DNA of 64,000 nucleotides, taken from Bog-756 sp963730685 (GTDB taxonomy: Bacteria > Actinomycetota > Acidimicrobiia > Acidimicrobiales > RAAP-2). How positions within the stretch are numbered: position 1 is the stretch's first letter; each line of letters starts with the position of its first letter. This document shows positions 1 to 6,511 of the stretch, one piece after another. The stretch spans positions 1,488,001 to 1,552,000 of the forward strand of contig CAVSSP010000004.1 in the NCBI GenBank assembly GCA_963730685.1, given 5' to 3'. The notes below the pieces were generated by a model. It was not told where the DNA came from and did no database searches. It was given only the letters and a program-made list of their open reading frames with translations. A program made the translations under genes and the position numbers.

Positions 1-47
1 CCTTTGGAATCTGACTGATCGCGAGACACAAAGATGTCGAGAAGCCG

Positions 48-1013
48 ATGACGATGACCGCGTACACGAGCGGCGACCTGTTCATTGCCAGCCGGGGCAG
101 ATTGGCGCGGAGCCTCGGCCGGACGAAGACGGCGTCCGGGCCTTCGAAACGACGAGATCCCGGCTCGAGGCGATATCAACTGGATATGGAACAGCGGCGC
201 GAGGAGCGCGAAGCGCTCATTCGGTTCACCATCGCCAACCGCTCGCTGGAGACCCACTTCCAACCCATCGTCGACCTGCAGAACGGCGGGGCGGTCGGGA
301 CGGAGGCATTGGCCCGATTCGACCTGCCGCCGTTTCGTTCCCCCGACATCTGGTTCGCCGAGGCGGCATCCGTCGGCCTCGGGGTGGAGTTGGAGCTGAT
401 CGCCCTCGACATGGCGCTCGAGCAGCTGCACCGGCTGCCCTCTGGTCTCTACCTGTCGTTGAACGCCTCCGTCGAGACGATCATGTCCGAGCAGTTCCGA
501 TCGGCGTTGTCGGATGTCCCCGCCGAGCGGCTCGTCCTGGAGCTGACGGAGCACACCGAGGTCGATGACTACCAGGTGTTCGAGCGGGGAATCAGCGAGA
601 TGCGATCCAAAGGGGTGCGACTGGCGGTCGACGATGCCGGAGCCGGCTTCGCCAGCTTCCGTCACATCCTCAATCTCCAACCCGACGTCATCAAGCTCGA
701 CATCGGGCTCACGCGGGGTATCGACAGGGATCCTGCCCGGCGTGCGCTCGGCCGGGCCCTCCTCTCCTTCGGCATGGACGCCTACAACGCCTCCATCGTG
801 GCGGAGGGAATCGAGACCAAGGACGAGTTCAACACCCTTCGGGCCCTGGGGTTCTCCTGTGGGCAAGGCTTCTATCTGGGTCGACCGGGACGGCTGCCGA
901 TGCATCGTCCCGCATCCGCATCCGCATCCGCATCCGCATCCGCATCCGCACCCGCACCCGCCGCCGGTCCCCGGGCCCAACGGTCCGGTCCCATTCCGGT
1001 GCCTGGCGGCTGA
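48..1013 (+). CDS. EAL-domain cyclic di-GMP phosphodiesterase
   Basis: The 321-residue product carries an EAL domain from about residue 68 to 280. Every signature residue of an active c-di-GMP phosphodiesterase can be read: the EAL motif at 86-88, Asn139, the ELTE pair at 165-168, Asp195-Asp196, Lys216, Glu253 in VAEGIE and Gln273. No GGDEF, PAS or membrane segment is present, so this is a stand-alone, probably soluble EAL protein that linearises c-di-GMP. The first 46 residues are basic and featureless; an in-frame stop lies at 12-14, so the gene does not run off the left edge. ATG 48 has GAGAAG upstream; ATG 186 is an alternative start closer to the domain. The last 35 residues are a low-complexity Ser-Ala/Pro-Ala tail encoded by a hexanucleotide repeat. 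Confidence 0.88.
   Translation: MTMTAYTSGDLFIASRGRLARSLGRTKTASGPSKRRDPGSRRYQLDMEQRREEREALIRFTIANRSLETHFQPIVDLQNGGAVGTEALARFDLPPFRSPDIWFAEAASVGLGVELELIALDMALEQLHRLPSGLYLSLNASVETIMSEQFRSALSDVPAERLVLELTEHTEVDDYQVFERGISEMRSKGVRLAVDDAGAGFASFRHILNLQPDVIKLDIGLTRGIDRDPARRALGRALLSFGMDAYNASIVAEGIETKDEFNTLRALGFSCGQGFYLGRPGRLPMHRPASASASASASASAPAPAAGPRAQRSGPIPVPGG
911..958 (+). repeat. Hexanucleotide microsatellite in the EAL gene
   Basis: Six perfect copies of CGCATC followed by two copies of CGCACC. They lie inside the 3' end of the EAL gene, where they encode alternating Ala-Ser and then Ala-Pro. Because the unit is six bases, copy-number change would alter tail length but not frame. Confidence 0.9.
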
Positions 1014-1146
1014 GCCACTCCCCCGGTGCCGGACCATAGGGCGTACCGTGGGGGATGGCCATCGCTCGGACCGAGGGGCTCAGCGGCCTGACGTCCACTG
1101 AGAAGCACGACCGGGTCACGTCGGGGTGACGGACAAGGTGGGCCCG

Positions 1147-1944
1147 ATGGCCGAGCGAGACGCGTGGGACCCTGCGCAGTACAACCGCTTCGCGGGTGAG
1201 CGGGAACAGCCCTTCTGGGACCTGGCCCATCTCCTGGTCCCGGTGGATGTCCCGCATGTCGCCGACCTCGGTTGTGGCGACGGTCGGTTGACGGCGGCAC
1301 TGCACGCGTTCCTCGGCGCCGCCGACACCTGTGGAGTGGACCGCTCGCCGGCGATGATCTCCGAGTCGGGTGCACACTCCTCGGACCACGTGAGGTTCGA
1401 ACTCGGTGACATCGGGACCTGGAGCGCCCCGGACACGTATGACGTCGTCTTCGCCAACGCATCGCTCCAGTGGGTCCCCGATCATGCCGGCGTGCTCCGG
1501 CGGTGGGCGGGATCGCTGCGGGCCGGCGGTCAGTTGGCGGTACAGGTGCCGGCGAACGCCGACCATCCGGCCCACCAGTTGGCAGCCGCGTTGGCCGAGG
1601 AACTTCTCGACGACCCCCCTCGTGACCCGGTGGCACAGAACGTCCTCACACCGGTTGGCTACGCAACGCTCCTCGACGAGCTGGGATTCGACCGCCAGCA
1701 GGTCCGGCTCCAGGTCTATGCGCACCACCTCCCGTCGACATCCGATGTCGTCGAATGGGTCAAGGGGACCACGCTGACTCGGTTCAAGGACGCCTTCGGC
1801 ATTGCCGGGTGGAACGATTTCGTCGAGCAGTACCGTCGCCGTCTGTTGGGCGAGCTGGGCGAGCGATCGCCCTTCTTCTATCCGTTCAAACGCATTCTCC
1901 TGTGGGGTGCCCTGGCCGGAGGTCAGCCCCGGAGCCGCTCGTAG
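1147..1944 (+). CDS. tam: Trans-aconitate 2-methyltransferase-like SAM methyltransferase
   Basis: A 265-residue class I methyltransferase. The SAM-binding motif I VADLGCGDGRLT is at about residues 38-49. The N-terminus AWDPAQYNRF and the later FANASLQWVPDH segment are typical of trans-aconitate methyltransferase (Tam), which methylates trans-aconitate formed spontaneously from cis-aconitate and so limits inhibition of aconitase. ATG 1147 is preferred over the in-frame GTG 1126 because AAGGTGG sits about six bases before it and family members begin close to the WDP motif. It is a single gene with 130 bp before it. Other small-molecule methyltransferases share the fold, so substrate is by family resemblance. 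Confidence 0.8.
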   Translation: MAERDAWDPAQYNRFAGEREQPFWDLAHLLVPVDVPHVADLGCGDGRLTAALHAFLGAADTCGVDRSPAMISESGAHSSDHVRFELGDIGTWSAPDTYDVVFANASLQWVPDHAGVLRRWAGSLRAGGQLAVQVPANADHPAHQLAAALAEELLDDPPRDPVAQNVLTPVGYATLLDELGFDRQQVRLQVYAHHLPSTSDVVEWVKGTTLTRFKDAFGIAGWNDFVEQYRRRLLGELGERSPFFYPFKRILLWGALAGGQPRSRS

Positions 1945-2007
1945 GCCCACGGCGGCCCCTCGTCACGCCCCTCGGGACTTCCGGGGAGTGACGGTCGACC
2001 CACCAAA

Positions 2008-2051
2008 GCATCATCACTTTTGATGCGACGTGATGCGACAATGGTGCATCA
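2008..2051. promoter_or_regulatory. Cluster of four TGATGC/GCATCA half-sites
   Basis: GCATCA at 2008-2013, TGATGC at 2021-2026 and again at 2031-2036 (within 10-base direct repeats TGATGCGACG/TGATGCGACA), then GCATCA at 2046-2051. The alternating half-sites lie 42-85 bases upstream of the secreted-protein start at 2093. This looks like a multi-site operator, but no regulator is identified. Confidence 0.45.
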
Positions 2052-2092
2052 TCCACTACGCGGAGGATGACGTCGAACGAGGGAGCCTGATC

Positions 2093-2551
2093 ATGCGATA
2101 CCCGCTCCGGTTTTCGATGGTGATCGCTATGGGGGTGTCGGTCGTACTCGGTGTCTCCATTGCCCCCTCGGTTTCCGCAGCAGCCTCCCCGGGTGCAGCC
2201 CCGATCACGACGTGCAGCGCTGTGGTGGCGACGTTGAACTCGCTGACGGCGAGGTTGAAGGGGTGCACCGAGGCGACCACCGGGGGTTCCGGAGTACTGA
2301 GCGGTACGAGCAACGCCGACAGGATCGTCTGGAAGAACGGGGGGACCACGATCTTTCTGCCGAGGTCGGGTGGCGGCATGAGGCAAGGCTCCTGTCCGGC
2401 GAGATCCTTCGAGCTACGGTTCCGCGGCCGGGTGATCGAGAGTGACGGGCCGGCCATCGTCGTCAAGGGAGCGGTGATGGCTGACCTGTGTGTCGCCGGT
2501 GTCCGTCGGGGAAAGGTGAGCCTGCTGTCCGGTACGGTGTGGAGATTCTGA
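2093..2551 (+). CDS. Small secreted protein of unknown function
   Basis: 152 residues beginning MRYPLRF, then a hydrophobic stretch and a signal-peptidase I-like site after SVSAAAS near residue 29. The mature part is about 120 residues with three or four cysteines and the pattern GTSNADRIVWKNGGTT, giving a beta-rich impression. No family is recognised. An upstream ATG at 2030 is in frame, but it would put 21 polar residues before the signal peptide, and GAGGGAG just before 2093 supports the later start. It is a monocistronic gene between tam and a minus-strand acyltransferase. A repeated TGATGC element upstream suggests regulated expression. Function cannot be stated. Confidence 0.7.
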   Translation: MRYPLRFSMVIAMGVSVVLGVSIAPSVSAAASPGAAPITTCSAVVATLNSLTARLKGCTEATTGGSGVLSGTSNADRIVWKNGGTTIFLPRSGGGMRQGSCPARSFELRFRGRVIESDGPAIVVKGAVMADLCVAGVRRGKVSLLSGTVWRF

Positions 2552-2561
2552 GGCCAGATCG

Positions 2562-3275
2562 TCAGTGAGACGAGTCCAGGGCGGACAGGATGGTGCGTTC
2601 CACCTCGTCCCGCAGCGCTCCCCGATCGTCGAGGGTCAGACCGGCCGGATCGATCGGTTCCAGTAGTTCGACGACAATCCGCCCGGGCCTCGCGGCCAGG
2701 AACCCCCGCGGTGGGAGCACCTCCGCCGAACCATGGATGGCCACGGGGACGATCGGGGTGGCGGTCCGGATGGCCAGCGCGAAGGCGCCGGTCTTGAAGG
2801 GAAGCCGCTCCCCTCTCGGGGCGATCCCACCCTCGGCGAAGATGGCGACGTCATGGTCACGGTCGGGGTTGGCCATCAGGGCGTCCAGCTGCCGGTGGGC
2901 CTCGGCCGAGTCATGACGGTCGATGGGGATGGTGTGCAACGCTCGCATCGCCGAGGACAGCAGCGGAATCCGGAACAGGTCGGACGCGGCCATGAATCGG
3001 ATGTCGGGTCGGGCCGTCAGCATGGCTGGAATGTCGACCGGGCTCGAGTGATTGGCCACGTAGATGGCCGGGCGGGACACCGGGCCCGGAGCGAAGGACC
3101 GAACCTCGAACGCGATCCCACATGATCGTGCCACCACTCCGATGCACCGGCGGGCGACCGGCTGACCGGCACCGGGTCGGATCCGCTCGACGCACGCGAT
3201 CAGGGGAAGGATCACACACACGGCCACGGCGATCACGATGCGGTTCACCTGGGTGCGGACACGGGTGAACGCCAT
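2562..3275 (-). CDS. 1-acyl-sn-glycerol-3-phosphate acyltransferase family protein
   Basis: About 237 residues. The acyltransferase catalytic motif H-X4-D is HSSPVD at residues 76-81, and the second block FAEGGIAPRGE replaces the usual FPEGTRS. A hydrophobic N-terminal segment (about residues 11-28) would anchor it to the membrane. The family transfers an acyl chain from acyl-CoA or acyl-ACP to lysophosphatidate in phospholipid synthesis. The start is taken at ATG 3275 rather than GTG 3308, since the extra residues are not hydrophobic or conserved-looking. A second paralogue is at 43851-44600 within the core operon and is the better candidate for the housekeeping PlsC; this one may handle another lysolipid or glycolipid. 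Confidence 0.82.
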   Translation of the reverse strand: MAFTRVRTQVNRIVIAVAVCVILPLIACVERIRPGAGQPVARRCIGVVARSCGIAFEVRSFAPGPVSRPAIYVANHSSPVDIPAMLTARPDIRFMAASDLFRIPLLSSAMRALHTIPIDRHDSAEAHRQLDALMANPDRDHDVAIFAEGGIAPRGERLPFKTGAFALAIRTATPIVPVAIHGSAEVLPPRGFLAARPGRIVVELLEPIDPAGLTLDDRGALRDEVERTILSALDSSH

Positions 3276-3338
3276 GCCCGGCACCCTAACCGCCGTGGGT
3301 GCCGCCACTCATACCGGGGGGCGGGCCGCTCCGGTCGA

Positions 3339-4076
3339 TCAGCCCGACGCGGCCACCGGATCGGGACTGGCCGTACCGGGCTGGCTCGCATGGTCCACTG
3401 CTTCGTGGTCGTTGATCACGATCGAGTCGGCGACCTTGTCGTGCAGACATTGGCGTCGCTCGTCCCACAGGCACCACAGTGGATCGAGCAGTCCGAGCCA
3501 ACCGAGGCATCCCGCCAGCCAGAAGATAGCGGCCCTCCCGAAGGCCCTCCCCCACCCGAGCGTTCCTCCGTGGACCCGTACAGGTCGGATGCGCAGCCAC
3601 GCCATCCCGAGTGTCCGACCGTACTTTGCCACTGAAACCGTCTCGTAGGCCACGCCCACCAGACCGATGGCGACGGCACAGGCCAAGACGGTCACGTAGA
3701 TCCAGACGAAGCCGGGTGTCGGCACCGATGCGTTGGGGTCATTGGATCTCAGATCGGGAAAGATCGGCCCGAAGTGGGGTGCGGCGATCAGAAGGGTGAT
3801 CGTCAGCACCACGGCGAACAGGGCGGATAGCAGCAGGATGTCGAGGAGGCGGGCACCGAGGCGGCGTCCCGGATTGGTGAGCGCTCCGGGACCGTCGGCC
3901 GGCCGGCCGAGGTCGGCGCCCTTCCACGGCGGGGGTCCCCATGAGGCGCCGTATCCGTACTGGGGGGCGGCCGGCGGAACCCGGTACCCGGTCCACGCCA
4001 CCCCGTCCCAGTACCGGAGTCCTCCACTCCCGTCAGGGTCGGAATACCAATTGGCGGGAGCGCTCTGGGCGGTCAA
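3339..4076 (-). CDS. RDD-family membrane protein with N-terminal DUF2510 domain
   Basis: 245 residues. Residues 8-33 are a DUF2510 module (WYSDPDGSGGLRYWDG-x-WT), a short Trp-rich domain common at actinobacterial membrane-protein N-termini. From about residue 70 comes an RDD domain: RLGARLLDILLL with the conserved Arg and Asp, a second helix around 125-145, and the MAWLRIRPVR segment before the last helices. RDD proteins are small integral membrane proteins; some are linked to transport or stress, but no activity can be assigned here. The likely start is TTG, placed a few bases after a strong GGGGAGGTGA Shine-Dalgarno sequence. Confidence 0.83.
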   Translation of the reverse strand: MTAQSAPANWYSDPDGSGGLRYWDGVAWTGYRVPPAAPQYGYGASWGPPPWKGADLGRPADGPGALTNPGRRLGARLLDILLLSALFAVVLTITLLIAAPHFGPIFPDLRSNDPNASVPTPGFVWIYVTVLACAVAIGLVGVAYETVSVAKYGRTLGMAWLRIRPVRVHGGTLGWGRAFGRAAIFWLAGCLGWLGLLDPLWCLWDERRQCLHDKVADSIVINDHEAVDHASQPGTASPDPVAASG

Positions 4077-4109
4077 CGGTCACCTCCCCGGAAGGACCGG
4101 GGGCTCCCG

Positions 4110-4280
4110 TCAGCCACGGAGGGGTGAGCTGGTGCCATTGGCGAGCGCCAGCTCGTGGCTGGCCGGACCGGACGAGCGGACCACCGAGAGCCCGGCACCG
4201 GCCTCTTCCGCAGGCAGAAACGCCGCACCTGCCAGCACCAGGACCGCCCCCGAGCACCGCGCCGCTGACCGAATCGACAT
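4110..4280 (-). CDS. Possible small exported peptide
   Basis: A 56-residue frame starting ATG 4280 behind GGAGGGTGC. The first 30 residues (MSIRSAARCSGAVLVLAGAA...) resemble a short signal peptide with a cleavage-like AGAG segment, followed by a polar tail. It sits between the RDD gene and lepB in an otherwise empty 364-bp stretch (4077-4440). It matches nothing recognised, and high-GC DNA can produce such frames by chance, so this is only a candidate. Confidence 0.3.
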   Translation of the reverse strand: MSIRSAARCSGAVLVLAGAAFLPAEEAGAGLSVVRSSGPASHELALANGTSSPLRG

Positions 4281-4440
4281 GCACCCTCCAGTGGGGACTT
4301 GGCAGGCACTGCGTTGCCGGTGCGTACAGCGGCACCCCACAGGCCCCTCACCGTCAGCCTATCCCGACGCAATCCTAAAATGAGGGTCCCCGTGGCATCA
4401 GATCGGAGGCAACGTCCGGTGAGCATTCCGGTCATCCATC

Positions 4441-5016
4441 GTGGGCGTACAGTTGATCGTGCGATCGATGCGGACGGCCCGGCCGAACCTGAGGGCCGTC
4501 GTTTCGTTGTTCGTCACCGTCGTGGTGATCGCAGTCCTGGCGACCAGTGTGCGGGCCTACGCCGTGGAGTCGTTCGTCGTGCCCTCGGGGTCGATGCTGC
4601 CGACGCTTCAGATCGGGGACCGGATCGCCGTCGACAAGCTCTCGTCGACGGTCCACCGGGGCGACATCGTGGTGTTCCGCCGCGCTCCGGGCGACCACGA
4701 CCCGGAGTACCCGGTCCTGGTCAAGCGGGTCGTCGGGCTTCCTGGGGAGACCATCTCCCAACGTGGTCCGATCATCCTCATCGACGGGAGACCGCTGTCC
4801 GAGCCGTGGTTGCCCAGACCCTCCGGACTCTGTGCCCGCCCGTCGATCCCTGTTCCGACCACGACGATCCCGTCCGGTCAGTATTTCGTGATGGGAGACT
4901 GTCGGGGCGATTCGGAGGACAGCCGCTTTTGGGGCACGGTTCCCGCCCAGAACATCATCGGGAAGGTGTCGGCAGTCCTCTGGCGCCACGGCCATCCCTG
5001 GATGCACTGGTTCTGA
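4441..5016 (+). CDS. lepB: Signal peptidase I
   Basis: About 190 residues: one N-terminal transmembrane segment (about 18-38) followed by the S26 catalytic domain. The catalytic Ser51 is in PSGSMLPTL and the general base Lys95 in LVKRVVGLPGE; the C-terminal box MGDCRGDSEDSRFWG is also intact. The enzyme cleaves signal peptides of exported proteins on the outer face of the membrane, and this window encodes several substrates. GTG 4441 is the longest start; ATG 4468 is equally possible because both leave the membrane helix intact. It is smaller than the 260-290 residues of many actinobacterial LepB enzymes. No partner gene is adjacent in the same direction. Confidence 0.92.
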   Translation: MGVQLIVRSMRTARPNLRAVVSLFVTVVVIAVLATSVRAYAVESFVVPSGSMLPTLQIGDRIAVDKLSSTVHRGDIVVFRRAPGDHDPEYPVLVKRVVGLPGETISQRGPIILIDGRPLSEPWLPRPSGLCARPSIPVPTTTIPSGQYFVMGDCRGDSEDSRFWGTVPAQNIIGKVSAVLWRHGHPWMHWF

Positions 5017-5039
5017 TCCGGACCGTCATGCAACATTGG

Positions 5040-5852
5040 TCACGGCCCAGGGAACGCCTGGGCGAATGAACGGGCGAAGTCGGCATCCCCGGTGACGCGG
5101 AGCGGCTGACTGAGGGCTCGCCCGAGCAGGAGTGCGAGCAGGTCTCGGCTGCTTCCCTCCATCGTCGATCTGGCGGGCGTGGTCGAAGCGGCGGGGACCG
5201 TCTCGACGGTGTGGTGCCGGACGGTGACCAGCGTGGTCGGGCCATCGGTAGCGATGAGCAGCCACGATCCATCGAGAGCGGCATCGTAGGACCGGTGGTT
5301 CACCCGGCGGCGGTTGAGCCAGCCCAGGCGGGTCGGGAGGGCGGTGTGGACGAAGAGGTCGCTCCAGTCGTCCAATCCGAGCCCGAGGTCGGATCCGTGC
5401 ACCTCGACCTCTGTCAGCCTGAGTAGGGGAAGCATGGCCATCGTCACGGCTCCGAGGTCAGGATTGTCTTCCGGCTCGATGACCTCGAGGGCCCAGACGT
5501 CGTCATCCAGGTGCCTCCACCCGCGGTCCAGCTTTTCGCTGAGGAGGATCAAGGAGGCGACGACGTCATCCGGATGCTCGTCGGAACGGGGGACGAGGGT
5601 GTGGGGGCGCTGGACCTCGCGCCCCAACGGATAGTACGAGGTCGTCCGACCGGCCTGCACCGCCTCGGTCATGCGGGTCAACGCCTCGGCCCCGTAGCGA
5701 AGATGGCAGATGATGGTCAGCCGGCTCCATTCCGGCAACTCCGACGGTGACCGCAGGGCCAGATCATCGAGACGGCCCAGCGCCCCGAGGATCTGCGCCG
5801 TCCTGCTCGCCACCATCGAGACGAGCTGGCGGCAGTCGTCCGGCCCCGGCAT
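5040..5852 (-). CDS. Mycothiol-dependent maleylpyruvate isomerase-family protein
   Basis: 270 residues. The N-terminal four-helix DinB-like domain shows PEWSRLTIICHLRYGAEAL with a candidate metal His50, and EVEVHGSDLG supplies further ligands near 150. The C-terminal part (about 190-265) with EGSSRDLLALLLGR resembles the SCP2-like C-terminal domain of the family. Founding members isomerise maleylpyruvate with mycothiol as cofactor; most relatives have unknown substrates, and no aromatic-degradation gene is adjacent. Its presence supports a mycothiol-using actinomycete. ATG 5852 is used. Confidence 0.8.
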   Translation of the reverse strand: MPGPDDCRQLVSMVASRTAQILGALGRLDDLALRSPSELPEWSRLTIICHLRYGAEALTRMTEAVQAGRTTSYYPLGREVQRPHTLVPRSDEHPDDVVASLILLSEKLDRGWRHLDDDVWALEVIEPEDNPDLGAVTMAMLPLLRLTEVEVHGSDLGLGLDDWSDLFVHTALPTRLGWLNRRRVNHRSYDAALDGSWLLIATDGPTTLVTVRHHTVETVPAASTTPARSTMEGSSRDLLALLLGRALSQPLRVTGDADFARSFAQAFPGP

Positions 5853-5941
5853 CCCCCCAGTATCGCGGCACCGGCCGTTCCTGCGCGGTGGGTCAGGCAG
5901 GAGGGAGGGAGGTGGGCCCGGGTGCGGATTACGCTGCCGTC

Positions 5942-6115
5942 ATGGCGACGCTGATCATCGTGCTCGCCGGCGTCGTCGTGGTGCTCATCGCCGGTCTCGT
6001 CCTCCTGGTGGTGTTCGTCTCCACCCGGCCGCGCACGAAGCCGGGTTTCCGACTGCCCGGGTTCAGCCGGTTCACCAGCGGTGATGCCGAGGACCGCACC
6101 CCGCCCTCCCACTAG
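5942..6115 (+). CDS. Small single-pass membrane protein
   Basis: 57 residues starting at ATG 5942. Residues 2-29 are a long uninterrupted hydrophobic helix (ATLIIVLAGVVVVLIAGLVL...), followed by a short basic and then acidic tail. Codon third positions are strongly GC, as expected for a real gene here. It lies 44 bases before the LexA-type operator of the next gene and runs in the same direction, but the two are probably separate transcripts. No family recognised; small proteins of this kind often modulate membrane complexes, which is only inference. Confidence 0.55.
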   Translation: MATLIIVLAGVVVVLIAGLVLLVVFVSTRPRTKPGFRLPGFSRFTSGDAEDRTPPSH

Positions 6116-6158
6116 TGCCGGTGTCCCTTCCCCGGCCGGTTGGCCGTCTCTTGCCATA

Positions 6159-6179
6159 CGAACATACGTTCGCTACGGT
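6159..6179 (+). promoter_or_regulatory. LexA (SOS) box with leaderless-type -10 element
   Basis: CGAACATACGTTCG at 6159-6172 is a perfect palindrome fitting the Gram-positive/actinobacterial SOS consensus GAAC-N4-GTTC. TACGGT at 6174-6179 matches the TANNNT -10 hexamer and would sit exactly at -12 to -7 if transcription starts on the ATG at 6186. LexA would then occupy the promoter between -27 and -14 and block it until DNA damage. Confidence 0.78.
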
Positions 6180-6185
6180 CGCAGG

Positions 6186-6431
6186 ATGCTCTACGAGGTC
6201 GACGTGACCATTGCCAAGGCGTTGGACGACCGGACGAGGCGGTTCCTGGCCGCCGTGCAGGGCTCCGCCAATCGGGTGGTGCGCTTCAGCGGGGACGGAC
6301 GTTCGATCATCGTCACCGTGGAGGTGGCCGGAATGGGCCCTGAGGATGCGGTCAGGGGTGCGGCAGGAGAGGTCGCCCGGATCTTCCCGGCCAGCAACGA
6401 CGAAAAGTATGGAGAACCACGCCGGCTCTGA
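6186..6431 (+). CDS. Putative SOS-regulated small protein of unknown function
   Basis: 81 residues (MLYEVDVTIAKALDDRTRRF...), soluble, with no signal peptide or membrane helix. The predicted pattern is alternating beta and alpha, with IIVTVEVAGMGPEDAVRGAA in the middle and a short acidic/basic end. No family is recognised. What sets it apart is the promoter: a perfect LexA palindrome and a -10 element spaced for a leaderless transcript that begins at this ATG. That predicts induction by DNA damage. Small SOS proteins in other bacteria include cell-division inhibitors, toxins and polymerase accessory factors, but nothing in the sequence chooses among these. Confidence 0.72.
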   Translation: MLYEVDVTIAKALDDRTRRFLAAVQGSANRVVRFSGDGRSIIVTVEVAGMGPEDAVRGAAGEVARIFPASNDEKYGEPRRL

Positions 6432-6511
6432 TGGGGATCGACCGCCTTGGTCGGGGACGACGTGCTTTGCGGTGGTCACGGGCCGATCGGGGGCTGCTCC
6501 GCCCGGTTCCC

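Noticed and set aside
829..1950. 373-codon minus-strand frame opposite the methyltransferase
   Set aside because: Its start lies on the repeat and it has no protein-like features; the plus-strand SAM motif is clear.
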